Assembly (NCBI GenBank): GCA_010093485.1
Contig: MU001496.1
Location: forward strand, 1,865,666 to 1,929,665
Length of the DNA stretch: 64,000 bases
Reading direction: 5' to 3'
Origin: Karstenula rhodostoma CBS 690.94
Lineage: Eukaryota > Ascomycota > Dothideomycetes > Pleosporales > Didymosphaeriaceae
Below, one piece after another: positions 1 to 11,816 of the stretch. Position 1 is the stretch's first letter; the number at the start of each line of letters is the position of its first letter. Position numbers and translations under genes: made by a program. Under the pieces are notes generated by a model. That model worked only from the letters and a program-made list of their open reading frames with translations, was not told the origin of the DNA and ran no database searches.

Positions 1-1504
1 TTTACTTTAACTTTTTTTTTTTTATTTCTCTTAAGAATAGTAGATAGGTTAAGTAATTACTAGTTTAAAATCTTTAATAATAAGACTCTAGTATTAGTTA
101 AGGTATTAGATAGTTAGATAGATACTAGTATTATTAGAGTTAGAGTAGAGAAACTAGAAATATTAAAATATTAAGCTTATTTCTCTATAAACTATTTAGC
201 CTTAATTTTACTAATATCTTAGCTAGTATAGGCTACTACCTTATAGTACTAAGTAGTTCTAGTATTAAAACTATTAAATATATTAGTATTTAATACTACC
301 TAATATTTTTTTAACTTACTATATTATATTATATATATTATTTAATTAGATATATAATTATTTTAGTATATTAGACTAGTCTTTTATTAGTAATTAATTA
401 ATAATTAGCTATATAGCTAGTAGAAAGGTATTCTTCTAGAACTTAGAGTAATATATATTATCTACTATTTTATTATACTCTATAGTAAGCTCTTTACTAG
501 TTTTTTTTATTTAAGTAGCTATATTTTTCTTTATACTTTTATTTAAAGAGTATTCTCTAGCGCCTTTATACTATTTAATATTAGGTAGGTCTACTATAGT
601 AGAGGTATTAGGTAAGTATTAAATATAAGGTAATAGGTAGGTATTAGGTATAGAATAAGTAACTATATAGTCCTATAATATAGAGTATAGAAAAAAGGTA
701 GTAAAAGTAAATAAAAGAAATTATTAATAAATATTATAAGTAAATCTTATATAATTAAACCCTACTATTATATACCTATCTATTAAGTACTTATACTATA
801 AATACTAAGGTATCTTTACTTATTTAAGTAAAGGTAAATATACCTTATTTAAAAGTAGAAATATTCTATTACTTTTTTTATTATATAGACTAATACTATT
901 TAATATTCTATATATACTTAAAATAGCTTAAATATATTAAGTTTTTATAAAGTTAGAATATATTTACTTTTTATTTTTATTATAAATACTAAGGCGCCTT
1001 TATAACTTACTTACTAAAGTAAAGGTAAATATATTTTATCTAAAAGTAGAAATATTCTATTACTTTTTTTACTATATAGACTAATACTATCTAATACCCT
1101 ATATATATTTATAATAGCTTAAATAGGTTAAGTTTTTATAAATATAGAACTTTTTTTCTAATTTATTACCTTTTACTTTTACTTTTTTCTAGTTTACTTT
1201 TACTTATATTATATATACGCGTTAAATAAGCCTATTATATAATTTATATAAGTATTATAATTTCTACTCTTTTATTCTCTCTTTTCTTTACCTTAATACT
1301 ATAAACTATTAACCCTCTTTAATTAATTCTATCTATAAATAATCTCTATAAGTTTACTAGTATAATACTATATAGAAAGATTAAGCCTTTATACCCTATT
1401 AGTAATAAGAATAAGAGTAAGGCTAAGGCTTAAAGTAAATTAAATATTAATTTTAAGTATTAGCCTTATACTTATATATTATAACTAGTCTATCTAATTA
1501 TCTA
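1..1504. other. Unassigned AT-rich flank upstream of histone-like relic
   Basis: I recognise no gene here. The stretch holds a tandem duplication (801-1168) and otherwise plain RIP-type sequence. A poly-T run lies near 12-23. The string tcttaag at 29-35 also follows the poly(A) tail ending at 3207, so it might be one half of a target duplication, but seven bases in such AT-rich DNA is weak support. Confidence 0.5.
801..1168. repeat. Tandem duplication, period 184 bp
   Basis: Two adjacent copies begin with the same ten bases (aatactaagg) at 801 and 985 and stay alignable through a shared block that includes a run reading aaagtagaaatattctatta. The second copy keeps a GGCGCC site (993-998 region) where the first has RIP-type substitutions. 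The pair lies about 0.4-0.7 kb upstream of the histone H3-like relic. It could be a duplicated upstream region or an unrelated local duplication. Confidence 0.75.
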
Positions 1505-2033
1505 ATAGTTACTAAGACCCCTTATAAGACTACTATTTCTAGTTTACCTACTAAGGCTTAATAATCTACTCTAACTACTAGTAGTATTAAAAAGTCTTAT
1601 TACTATAAATCTAATAGTAAGTATAGTATTAGTATTAAGCTAGTATTAAACTAATATTCTCTAGCTATAGCTTTTTATAAGATTTACTAGTTTTAGAAAA
1701 GTATTAACCTACTTATCTCTAAGCTACTATTCTAGTATCTAGTAAGGGAGGTAGTTATTAATTATAATATTTTCTATTTTATTTACTATACTCTCTTTAA
1801 AATTATTAATAAAGACCTAGTTTATAATCTTTACTTCTAGTCTAGTACTATTATAATTCTTTAGAAAGCCTCTAAGACCTTTTTAGTTTATTTCTTTAAG
1901 TATAAGTATTAGTTCTAGTATTAAACTTTATTATATTTATTAATTAAATTTAGATATACTATTAGTTTATATCTATACTAAGTATATTACTATTATAAAA
2001 TATAATATCTAGTATATTTACTAACTTACTAGA
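1505..2033 (+). pseudogene. Histone H3-like gene, RIP-mutated, with intron
   Basis: Reading the + strand and allowing only C-to-T and G-to-A changes gives a histone H3. The candidate start is ATA (from ATG) at 1505, followed by a tail that decodes as TKTPRKTT. Codons 1556-1615 decode as ARRSTPTTGGVKKPHRYKPG. After an intron (1617-1664), 1665-1757 decode as TVALREIRRFQKST then DLLISKLPFQRLVREVA, the alphaN and alpha1 region. From 1826 the frame gives DLRFQSSAI..LQEASEAFLV (alpha2). From 1971 it gives IHAKRVTI..xDIQ (alpha3). Phe in the RFQS motif (codon 1835-1837) favours canonical H3 over CENP-A, which usually has Trp there. Between REVA and DLRFQ there are about 20 extra codons, either a second intron whose GT was lost to RIP or an insertion. 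Residues seem missing before IHAK, so a further intron or deletion is likely. The N-terminal tail is shorter than in H3. It cannot be expressed as it stands. Confidence 0.85.
1617..1664 (+). other. Spliceosomal intron inside histone H3-like relic
   Basis: The segment starts GTAAGT, has a branch-like ctaat (from CTAAC or CTGAC) 14 bases before its end and ends TAG. Removing its 48 bases joins aata and ct to give the codon for Thr in KPG-T-VALREIR, restoring the H3 frame exactly. Its presence argues that the relic is a genomic gene copy rather than a reverse-transcribed mRNA. Confidence 0.85.
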
Positions 2034-2534
2034 GTAATTAGTCCTTACTAAAATATATTATTTTAGTTTACCTAGTACTAGACTTATATATAAGTATTAG
2101 ACTAGGTATTAGAACTAATACCTCTATTTACTAATTATATTTTAAAGTACTTATATATAAAGAATAAAGTTTATAGTAGTAATAGATTTTTATTAATTAG
2201 GTTTTTAAGGAAAATACTACTTTCTAGGGTTTAGTAGATAATTTAGTACTACCTTAATAGTAGTATAATACTAGGTAAAATACCTCTTTAATATAGTTAG
2301 GTAGTTCTAGCCTATTTAGCCCTACTAACTATACTCTCTTAAAATTTTTTTTTTTCTATACTATAATTTTTATATAATTATTATATACTTTCTCTTTTAT
2401 CTTTATAGGTAATAAGGGTTTATTATAAATATACTAATTTAGTTTATATAGATTAGTAATATATTTTATTTTAATACTTTATTAAGTTTCTTTATTAAGT
2501 TTTACTATAGTTTATTTAAGTTTATAAAGTATTA
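2034..2534. other. No recognised gene
   Basis: The sequence follows the histone relic and precedes the shared 3' part of the poly(A) retroposon. No motif is recognisable. It may hold the 3' untranslated region of the relic or the 5' part of the retroposon. It does not match the corresponding upstream part of the second retroposon copy. Confidence 0.4.
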
Positions 2535-3207
2535 TATTTAATATATATATAAGAAACTTATTAATAGACTCTATAATTATATAGTTTATAGTTATAACTT
2601 ATAGTATTTATATACTAAGTTAATTATTATATTAATAGAGGTTAACTTACTAGATAATATATTAAATTTTATAATATATATAGTTAGATATATCTAGATT
2701 ACTAATAAATTTACTACTAGTATATACTATATTATATTTATTACTAAGAATTAGTTATTTATTATTATTAATTATTTTAATAGAGATATAATATAGGTTT
2801 TTTTTTATAAAAACTAGTCTTTATATATAATATTATAAATTATTTACTACTAGTAGGTAATTTCTTTTTTATATTCTTTTTTAAATTATAATATTATTAA
2901 TATTTTATAATATTTTTAATATTTCGCGACTTCTCTATAATTATATATTAGGTATTAGTAAATAAGGAGTAGACTATTCTACTAGTATTATATAGTATTA
3001 TAGTATTACTATATTATATAATATATATAGGTAAGTTAATATTTAATTAATTAAGTATAATATTATAGATATCCTTTTTTCTTTTTTATTATAAATAGTA
3101 TTATTCTTTAGAGCTATTTAATAGAATTATATAATACCTCTAAATATTTCCTTATTACTAGATAGTTATAATAGTAACTTTATATTAAAAAAAAAAAAAA
3201 AAAAAAA
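2535..3207 (+). mobile_element. Poly(A)-tailed retroposon, 3' end (copy 1)
   Basis: The block from about 2548 (aagaaacttattaatagact) is repeated near 30330-30890, and both copies end in a long A run (about 3186-3207 here, about 30865-30890 there) preceded by the same gtaactttatatt. A tail plus variable 5' extent points to a non-LTR (LINE- or SINE-like) retroposon. Compared with copy 2 there are about 110 extra bases near 2825-2940, including a surviving CGCG at 2925. No reverse transcriptase motif is seen in the shared part. A 7-bp tcttaag after the tail (3208-3214) and at 29-35 is a weak candidate target duplication. Confidence 0.7.
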
Positions 3208-4443
3208 TCTTAAGGTTTAAGTTATTATCTATCTCTTAAGTAATAGTATTTTTAAATATTAAAAGCTTTTAAATTATACTAATAGTAAAATTATATTTTT
3301 AATCCCTAATTATATTTCTTACTAAATTAAAAATATACTCTATTTTAATTTTAATAATTAGTATTACTAGAATATCCTTTATAACCTAAGTAAGATAAAA
3401 ATAGACTTTCTTATTAAATTTCTACTATTTAAAAAAATTAAAATCTTTACTTTATTTTATATATAGTAAGTTAAAATAGAATTAATTTTTTTAGTAAATT
3501 ATCCCTTATAGGTCTTTCTCTATATTATATAAAGTAGAACTAAAAAGCTAGAATAAATTATTTACTAATTACTATTATAATTTATAAAACTATTTATTAG
3601 TTTAGTTTCTTTTAGAATATATTATTAAAGCTAGAGTAATATCTCTTTATTCTAGAAAATTATAGTAATTAAAATATTTAAGAAACTATTATTAATATAT
3701 ATATTTATTTTAAACTTTCTATATTTTATTCTATATAAATAATTAGAATATTTATATAATAAAAGGCTAAAATAATATATCTTATATATAATAAATTTCT
3801 AACTTAGATATAGTATTATTATATAGTTAAATAGGTATTTATATTTATCTTTTATTTTTATATAATATTTTAATAAATTTATTTAATTCCTTTTAGCTAT
3901 AGCTTTTATAATATTAGACTAAGTTATTCCCCCTCTATTATTCTAATTCTTACCTAAGTTATCTATTATCTTATTAAGGAAGTTAAAAAAATAGTTATAT
4001 ATAAACTAGATATATAAAATTTAAGGCTATTAATTCTAGCTAAAAAATATAATTATATTCTTAAAATTCTTAAATATCTTTATAATAAATTTAAGATAAT
4101 ACTATTTAGTTACTAATAACTAGAATTATTTAAAATTATAAAAATCTATTTTAGAAACCTTACTACTTTCTAAACTAGAAATATTTAAGCTAGTCTTTTA
4201 TATAATTTTAGTTTAGAGCTATTTATTAATATAGTTCTAAAGGTAAATAGTATATATATATATATTATATATTAAATTCTATTAAGTCTTTATATTATAT
4301 ATAATAAAGAAATACTTTTTTAGCTCTTTATCCTTTTATATAAAAATAAAGTATTTAAAATATTATTATAAGTAATTAATAATAATATAGATAGTATAGA
4401 GCTATATTATCTTAATTAATAATAAAAAACTATAATAAATAAC
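3208..4443 (+). repeat. Repeat C, left part (arm of large inverted repeat)
   Basis: From about 3815 to 4443 this aligns to the reverse complement of about 60870-61519. Shared landmarks are the block around 3900-3945 (rc near 61390-61430) and the segment 3960-4250. The part 3208-3815 has no partner in the window because chromovirus A3 interrupts the other arm at 61521. On the - strand the arm shows a stretch that, after RIP reversal, reads like protein, but I recognise no family. Element E is inserted immediately to the right. Confidence 0.8.
4439..4443. repeat. Target-site duplication of element E (left)
   Basis: ataac here and ataat at 11676-11680 flank the two LTRs of element E and differ by a single C/T change. 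Confidence 0.6.
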
Positions 4444-4651
4444 TATAATAGAGAAAAGGAGCTTAAATATCCCTTTATTTAGGGAGTAAATTAATTAGAT
4501 TACTATTATAAGAAAAGATTTACTAGAAAGACTAGTTATATACTATACTTATCCTAAATTAATTTAGTACTTAGGTTAAGGTACCCCTTATTATAGCTAA
4601 TTAGAGCTTTATAAATTCTAATATTACTAAGTATTATTTATATTCTTAATA
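4444..4651 (-). repeat. LTR of copia E (3' LTR)
   Basis: 208 bp, nearly identical to 11468-11675, for example the shared gcttaaatatccctttattt and the end attcttaata. Confidence 0.88.
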
Positions 4652-6380
4652 TACCCTTTAGGTAAATAGCGCTCGTTATTTATTTACTAATAAAATTTAA
4701 TTATTTAGATTAGCTTCCCTTTAGAAATATATAACTTAGACTATAATTTCCTATTTATATTATATTATTATTAGTATTATAATACTAATTAGCTAGAATA
4801 AAAATCTTTTAGTACTTAGTATAATACTTATAAATAATAGTAGACTTATAACTAGATATAATAAATAATAGTAAATAAAATAAGTAATTATTATATAATA
4901 TAAACTAATAGAGATAGGTAAAATAAAAAGATATTTTTTATATCTTTTAAACTTCTCTTCTTTATCCCTATTATTCTATTTTATAATATATTTTTATTTT
5001 TTACTTTTTAATACTCTATTTATATCTTTTAAATAGCTAATAATACTACTAAAGCTCGCACTACTAAAGTATATAAATAAAAAAAAAAACTTAAAACTAA
5101 ATAAATAGTTACTACTAAAAGATTTACTATAATTTTTTAAATAACTTATTAATCTAGTTACCCTTTTACTTAGTCTATTTTCTATACTTTTAGCTAAGCT
5201 TCTCTAATAGTATTATATACTTTTTTAATTATAAAAGAAAAGTATATTAGAATTATCTAGCTAATAAGCTACCTTAGCTACTTAATAAATACCTTAAGTA
5301 GTAGGTTAAATAACCTCTATTATAATATTATAAACTAGTAGATAGAATACTACTTTTACTATTATATATACTTATATAAATTAATATAAGCTAGATTTTC
5401 TATTTATTTAATTAAGCTTTATTAATTATTATAGTTTACTATTTCTAGCTATATATATAATATACTTTATTCTATTCTATAATAATTTAAACTCTAGTAT
5501 AAATTTTCCTTATTTTTTTTATTACTTAGATTTTTACTAACTATATATAGGCTTATAAGGTTAATTATTTATAGTAGTATATTTAAGCTATACTAAAGAA
5601 TTAAAATAAAAATTAAAAAACTCTTCTTATATCTTTATAAAACCTCTATTTAATAACTAGTTCTTTTCCTACTTTTTTTATTTCTATTTCTACTCTATTT
5701 ACTTTTATCTTACCTCTATTTACTTTTATTTCTACTTCTATCTTTACTCCTTTTATTTTTATCTCTATTTTTACTATTTTTATCCCTACTCTATCTATTT
5801 TCTAATAGATTTATTCTATAAATAATTAAGAGGTAAACTTATAAAAGGCTATATATACTTTTAAATATAGTATACCTACTTCTTATAAATACTATACTTT
5901 ATAATAACTTTATAAGGTAGGCCTAAGTATTAGTTATTATAGTATAGATTAATAGTAATCTAACTTTAATTACCTTAAAAAGTATTTATATAGTTATAAT
6001 AGGTTTTTTAAAACTAAAAAGTTTTCTATTTATAGTTAAAATAGTTTTAAATATAGATATTTTAGATACTCTAATATATTAGAAGTATAGTAATATATTT
6101 AGCTTTATAAGCTCTTTAATTAAATATTTAATATATTTAAATAGAATAGATTTTTTTTATTTTTCTTTTATTTTTTTTTTATTCTCTAGTTAAAAAGTAC
6201 TTTTTATAATTAAATTTAATAAATTTCTATTTACTTTACTTTTTCTATATCTATAATTATAAAACTTATATTTTAAAAATTAAGTAGTTATATAAATCTA
6301 GTAAACTACTATTTTAATAATACTTTTATTAAACTATTTATAGGTATTTTACTTATTTTAAAATATAAAATCTTAAATAA
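4652..6380. other. Extra 1.7 kb between RNase H and 3' LTR of copia E
   Basis: A copia pol normally ends soon after RNase H, but here about 1.7 kb follows before the LTR. It includes a polypyrimidine stretch of about 150 bases (5660-5815) built of short ctctatttacttttat-like units. Read on the + strand it would be Pro/Thr/Ser-rich after reversal of RIP; on the - strand it would be Arg/Lys/Asp-rich. A + strand frame around 5045-5600 also decodes into plausible protein but I recognise no family. It could be an additional ORF, possibly antisense to pol, or an older insertion. Confidence 0.5.
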
Positions 6381-7380
6381 TCCCTTTATATACTTTTATT
6401 ATAGTTATATATTCTAGATATTAATATAGTAAAAGTATATAGTAATTCTTTTATTTTTTCTAATTACTAGTTTAATTATTTACTAGTTATTATAGTAGAT
6501 TTACTAGAGTAATTCTAAGTCTAGTATAAGTTTAGTAAAAAAATATTTTAAAATTATTACTTCTTTATTAATATACTTTAGAGTAAGAAGTTTTACTTTT
6601 ATAATTAAAATTATAATTATACTTTAGTAAACTATTTTCTATAGAATAGTGCTACTAAATAGTAAAATAATATATCTATAAAATAATTATTTTATTAGTA
6701 GATTATTTATAAAAGATATATTTTTATAAATAAATAGATTTAGACTATTATATCTATTAAACTAAATTACTTTCTAGTATATTCTATAGAGGTATAGAAT
6801 TACTTAATTAACTATTATTTTATACTTTATACTTAGGTTAGTAAGAAAGAAGGATAGCTTTAATATAGTAAATATAATATCTAGTTATAGTATAATTACT
6901 ATATATAATACTAATCTAATCTTTTCTTAATAACTTTTAATCTACTATAGTAATACTTTACCTTTATTTCTTTTAAACTTATTAATTAAGAGAGGAATAG
7001 GTAGAAAGCTATTAATTTTATAAAACTTAAATCTTTTTATAATCTTATTAATATATATATTATATATAACTATAATTATCTAATTATTTTAGTCTTTAAT
7101 TACTTATATTTTAAAAAACTATTTAATTAGTTTTTTATCTTTAATTTTATATTTATTTATAACCTTATTCTATAGTATTTAAACTTATTCTCTATAGTTA
7201 TTATAATATAGAAGTAGTATATTATCTATATAAAATAGTACTAGAATTTTCTAATCTCTAGAAAGGAATAAATAAGGCTTTTTCTTTAAAGTTTTAAATT
7301 CTTTAGTTTTAAGTAAATAGGAAAACTCTTTATACTAGAGAAATAGTAAGTCTCTTAAACTATAGAGAGTTTAATTTAAT
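6381..7380 (-). pseudogene. Copia reverse transcriptase-RNase H relic
   Basis: Read on the - strand from 7380 downwards the codons decode as LYGLRD...LWY, then KILVLFYIDNILLL, the RIP form of the copia active site YVDDI (7215-7235, Asp changed to Asn). Further along come YQEKIGLVL, LDIIFTISKLSFFLTNPS and a Y-I-L-L-F-G-T-I-LW-K stretch followed by KAKLLALKYVNKE. These match the RPDIAFAVSRL and TEAELLAL blocks of Ty1/copia RNase H. Stops occur where Gln, Trp or Arg is expected. The order relative to integrase (8690-8800) fits copia. This enzyme would have copied the element RNA into DNA in virus-like particles. Confidence 0.88.
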
Positions 7381-8599
7381 TTTATATATATTTTTAGTAT
7401 TTTAAATCTATCTAGAAGTTTATAGGTTATAGAATTATTTACTATAATTATAGTATTTAGAAATATTCCTATAATATTATATTATTTAATCTTAAAGTTA
7501 AACTCTATAGTAATTACTATTACTATTTAGAATAACCTTATTATAAGTATAGTAGTATAGATTAAGTATAAGATATTTTTTAGTTAAAAGTTCCCTCTAA
7601 TTATAATATAAGTTTTATAATTTTTAAATTAACTATTCTAATTAAGCTTATATATAAATACCTATTTTAATAGAAGTAAATATTTTATTACTTATAATTA
7701 GGATAGCTTTATTTAAGTTTCTTTCTACTATAGGGTAGTAATTTCTTTAATTATAGCCTACTTAAATAGCTTTTCTAGAGAATAGGAAAGTAGATATTTT
7801 TAAAGTATTAATTCTAGTAGTAGCTTATTTCTATATAGATAAGCTAGTAATATTACTAGTTTTAGTTTTTTAAATATAGTTACTATAACTATTATATTTA
7901 GTATTTTATAGCCTTTATATTTATTCTAGATTTTATCTACTCCTAGTATAAATATATATATAAAGTTAATCTAGAAATTATTTTTTAAAAATAAATCTAT
8001 TATTAGTATATATATACTAAAATTTAATTTATCCCCTAGCTAATTATTATAATCTATATCTTATTATCTTAACTTTTAAACTAGTAAATAACTACTTATT
8101 AGTTAATTAATTTTAAGTACCTCTTTTTAAAATTATTTACTTACTCTACTTATTATAGGGAAGATATATTATTATCTTTAGCTTACTAATAGATTTTCTA
8201 TTTTATCTTATAATATAGAATTAATTATACTAAGTTAAGAGGTAGTAATAGGGTTTTAAAGTTTCTATTCTAGGAAAGTATTATTCTAAAACTCTAGTTT
8301 ACTAGCTCTTCTAATTAAATTCTAATTCTAATAGTTTTTAGTATTCTTATAATTATATTAATTAGTTCCTATAATATCTAGCTATAATATTATATCTAGA
8401 GTTATAAGTCTTATACTTAAATTTTAGTTTATATAAATTTCTAGCTATTAGCTAGCTATACCTATAGCTTATATAGTAGTTAGTATTATTACTTTCTAAT
8501 TTTTTAACTAGCTATTCTTAGAATCTATTTACTCTAATTCTTTACCCTTAAATAATTATTTAGTATCCTTAATTCTTATAGTACTCGCGTACTTATTTA

Positions 8600-9700
8600 A
8601 ACTAGAAATAAAATTAATTATATTAAATATATTTTCTAGATTATTAACCTTATCCTTATAAATACTTTCTATAATTCTTAAAATTTCTACCTTTAGGAAT
8701 TTAATTTTATATACTCTCTAGTAGAAGATTATCTTATTAAATATAATATTCCTAGTTATAATTACTTAATTAAGTATAGGAATCTATATTCTATAGATAT
8801 TAAAAGTTTAATAATCTATTAAATATCTAATATAAGTTTTTAGATTTATTTTAAATTTCCTTTTATTATACCTAGTTTCGCGATCCTTTATTAGAGAATA
8901 TACTTAATATCTATAGGTATAAATTCTATTTTAGTCTAGATAGAAATCTACTATTATATATCTTATAATTACTAGCTTATAGTACTAAAAATACTATTAG
9001 AACTAGCTATCTAATACTTTATTTAGTAATTAAAAGTTATATACTATATTTAGGTTTATATTATATAACTAAACTATTATATCTATAATCTCTAGCTATA
9101 GTTTTATTAGTAGATTTATACTAGACCTTATTTTTACTATTTATTTAATTAGCTCTTTTTTAGTTTACTCTACTAAACTATTAGTTTTATACGTATAAAA
9201 TAGTAAAGGGTTAATTATAATTTTTTTTTTAATTATCTATTCCTTATATTATAATATCCCTTACTATAGAAGTATTATTATATTATTATTCTACTAGATT
9301 TATATAATTTAGAGCTAGTATTTATTCTTTATAAAGGTTAATAGGCGTTTTATTAATTATAGAATCTTTAAAAGTATCTTCCCTTATAGATTAAAATTAT
9401 AAAATTTTCTACTAAATTTTTTCTTTATTATAAAAATCTAGGATTTAAGTATTTACTCTTACTTTATATTAAATAGGTCCTATATAATATAGTAGAATAG
9501 ATATAGTAAATACTTATATAATTATTATAAAATTATCTTACTTATATATATAACTATATAATACTTATATTCTTATTATCGCGTTTCTTTAATTAATATA
9601 CTATATACGCTAGAAACTAGAACTTATAAAGCCTTTTTTCTAAGGTATTCTAATTACTTATATTATAGTTCTTTACTATCTAAGTAGGAGATATTCTCTC
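8600..9700 (-). pseudogene. Copia integrase C-terminal region relic
   Basis: Between about 8800 and 8690 on the - strand the codons decode as YRTFNVYRMWIP, then VIVTRDVIFNE. This matches the conserved IYRVW.P....V..RDVIFDE block that links integrase to reverse transcriptase in fungal Ty1/copia polyproteins. The catalytic core should lie at higher coordinates, up to roughly 9.7 kb, but I could not fix its DDE residues. The rest of the element towards 11467 should encode protease and Gag; no motif there was recognised. CGCG sites survive at 8586, 8879 and 9580. Confidence 0.65.
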
Positions 9701-11467
9701 TTAATAGTCTAGATAGTTAAATTATATTTATAATAGTAGAATAAGAGTATATAGGCTTATATTTAAAAAAAGTAAGGTTATATTTATACTATAGGTCTAC
9801 TATTATAATACTTTATTTAATTATTCTAATCCTTAGGGTATTATCTAAGTTAAGATACTAAATACTAACTTTTTTAAATTAAACTTCTAAAATAATATTT
9901 ATATAAAAGTTCTTAACTATTTTTATATTTTTAAGTAGTAGATTCTCTAATTATTTCTATTTTTACTATAAAGAATATTTTTAATTAGGTAATTTCCTAT
10001 TTCTAAGATAGATAGAGTTTAAATTTTTACTTTAATTTAGTTTTCTATAGTCGCTTTCTTAAAAGAACTAGTAACTAGAAGATTCTAATTATTAATAAAG
10101 TAAATAATAACTATACTATTTAGAATTATATTTTTAGAAAATAGATAAGGATTTTATATTATATTATAGATTCTATTCTTAAAGACTTTATTTAAAAGAT
10201 TAATTAGATTAATAAGAGCTACTATAATACTACTAGAATAGTTAATAGTAAACTACTTCTTATTATTTATTTTTTAATTAATACTATTAATTTTAGTTTA
10301 TAGTTTTAACTATTATAGGAGTTTTAGATAGTTTAAGATCTTATTTTACTCTTTATTAGAAAGGTTAAATACTTAGAATCTATTAATTAGAATACTAGTA
10401 ATAGCTATCTATAAATATTAGTATTTAATTAGTTATTATTTATATTAGATATTTTTATAGGGGTAGTTAAAATAATTATTATTCTATATATTATTAGATA
10501 ATTCCTTACTAGGCTTAGTAGTCTAACTACTAAATATTATATAAATACTAGTCCTTTTATAATTAGAATAGAGTAATTATTTCTAAATTAGTACTAAAAA
10601 TATTTTTCTAATCTTAGAAAGTATTATTATAGGCCTTTTAAGTATTTTATTAAGTAGGATTTATTACTTAATTAAGTAGGACTACTTAGGGGTAATCTTC
10701 TTACCTAAAACTTTAAGGAAATTATAGGTTATAAATACTTTTTTAGTTTTTTTAACTAAGTATATAATTACTTTATAGTAAAGAAACTACTATTCTTTAA
10801 ATTAAGTCTCTAGATTTTATTATTTACTCTTTACTTTATTAAAATAAGTATAATACTATACTTAAATAAAATTTTTAATTACTCTTTTAGTAAGTACTAG
10901 ATTATTTTTTAGTATATAAAGTAGATATTATAAGATAGATTTATTATCTTTAACTATATTAATTATTACTAGAATAAGGAGATTTTAGAAGATAGTAGTA
11001 TAAACTTAGTTCTAGAGATTTTATAATTTAGAATAATATATCTACTAGTTAGAGACTATAGTATAATATTTTATAATTCTTAAAATATAGCTTTCCTTAT
11101 CCTTCTTATATAATTTAAGCTCCTACTTATAATTTTTAAAGTTATCTAAAGTAACTAGTTAGTATAGTTCCTCTAGAATAACTAGTTAAATAGAGTAATT
11201 ATTCTTAATTAAGGGAACTATTAGATTATTTAGATTAATTTTAGACTAAATATCTTTAGAGTTTACTTAGAAATATAAGCTTATAAACTAATAAAACTAG
11301 TTTATTTAATTAATAAGCTAGGTCTAAATAACTAGAATAATTAAATTACTTATAGCTTTATTAAATAAAAAAGGCTTTTAGTATAATAGAAAAATCTAAG
11401 AGGGTATATTTAAGTAGTAAAGTATATAAAAAAAATTATTCTATATTCTAAGTACTAAACTAATAAT
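9701..11467 (-). pseudogene. Probable Gag/protease region of copia E
   Basis: Position between the integrase relic and the 5' LTR predicts gag and protease. I see no zinc-knuckle or protease motif that I can defend, only RIP-type sequence without frames, so the call rests on element layout. Confidence 0.4.
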
Positions 11468-11675
11468 TATAGTAAAGAAAAGGAGCTTAAATATCCCTTT
11501 ATTTAGGAAGTAAATTAATTAGATTACTATTATAAGAAAAGATTTACTAGAAAGACTAATTATATACTATACTTATCCTAAATTAGTTTAGTACTTAGGT
11601 TAAGGTACCCCTTATCGCGGCTAATTAGAGCTCTATAAATCCTAATATTACTAAGTATTATTTATATTCTTAATA
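11468..11675 (-). repeat. LTR of copia E (5' LTR)
   Basis: 208-bp partner of 4444-4651. It keeps a CGCG at 11616-11619 where the other LTR has the RIP product tata, showing that mutation was applied separately to the two copies. Confidence 0.88.
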
Positions 11676-11680
11676 ATAAT

Positions 11681-11816
11681 TATAATAATATCTATTTATC
11701 TTATAGAGGAAATTTAATATTAATATTTATAATTTAATATTATTTATATAGTACCTCTATAGGGTCTTTATAGCCTCTATTTTATTTAAAATAGAGAGTT
11801 TAAAATACTAAATAAT
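11681..11816 (+). repeat. Repeat C, second fragment
   Basis: Sits between copia E and gypsy B1. Its block tagcctctattttattta aligns to the reverse complement of 59510-59530, and the bases before it to the reverse complement of about 60795-60870. In the inverted copy, element D splits this very point. The 5 bp ataat at 11812-11816 is the left target duplication of B1. Confidence 0.8.

Larger units (their letters stand above)
4444..11675 (-). mobile_element. Ty1/copia LTR retrotransposon E
   Basis: Two 208-bp LTRs (4444-4651 and 11468-11675) bound a 7.2-kb element with flanking ataac/ataat. The TG...CA ends have become TA...TA. On the - strand the integrase C-terminal part, then reverse transcriptase, then RNase H appear in that order, which is the copia order (integrase before reverse transcriptase). 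Next to the left LTR the - strand reads ctaaaggg, a short polypurine tract, so the left LTR is the 3' LTR. The element splits repeat C. All reading frames are closed by RIP. Confidence 0.88.

Noticed and set aside
1..1400. A divergent histone H4 gene next to the H3-like relic, as is common in fungi
   Set aside because: Reading the - strand upstream gave no H4 motif that I could defend.
1505..2033. CENP-A rather than H3
   Set aside because: The decoded RFQSSAI has Phe (ttc), which RIP cannot make from the Trp usual in CENP-A, and the GGVKKPHRYKPG tail is H3-like; the longer loop 1 leaves some doubt.
4230..4275. Origin or promoter in the long TA-alternating runs
   Set aside because: TA runs are the expected end product of RIP throughout the window and carry no specific signal.
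5045..5600. A second Gag-like ORF on the + strand of copia E as a firm gene call
   Set aside because: The frame changes near 5660 and the opposite strand is about as plausible; kept only as a finding.
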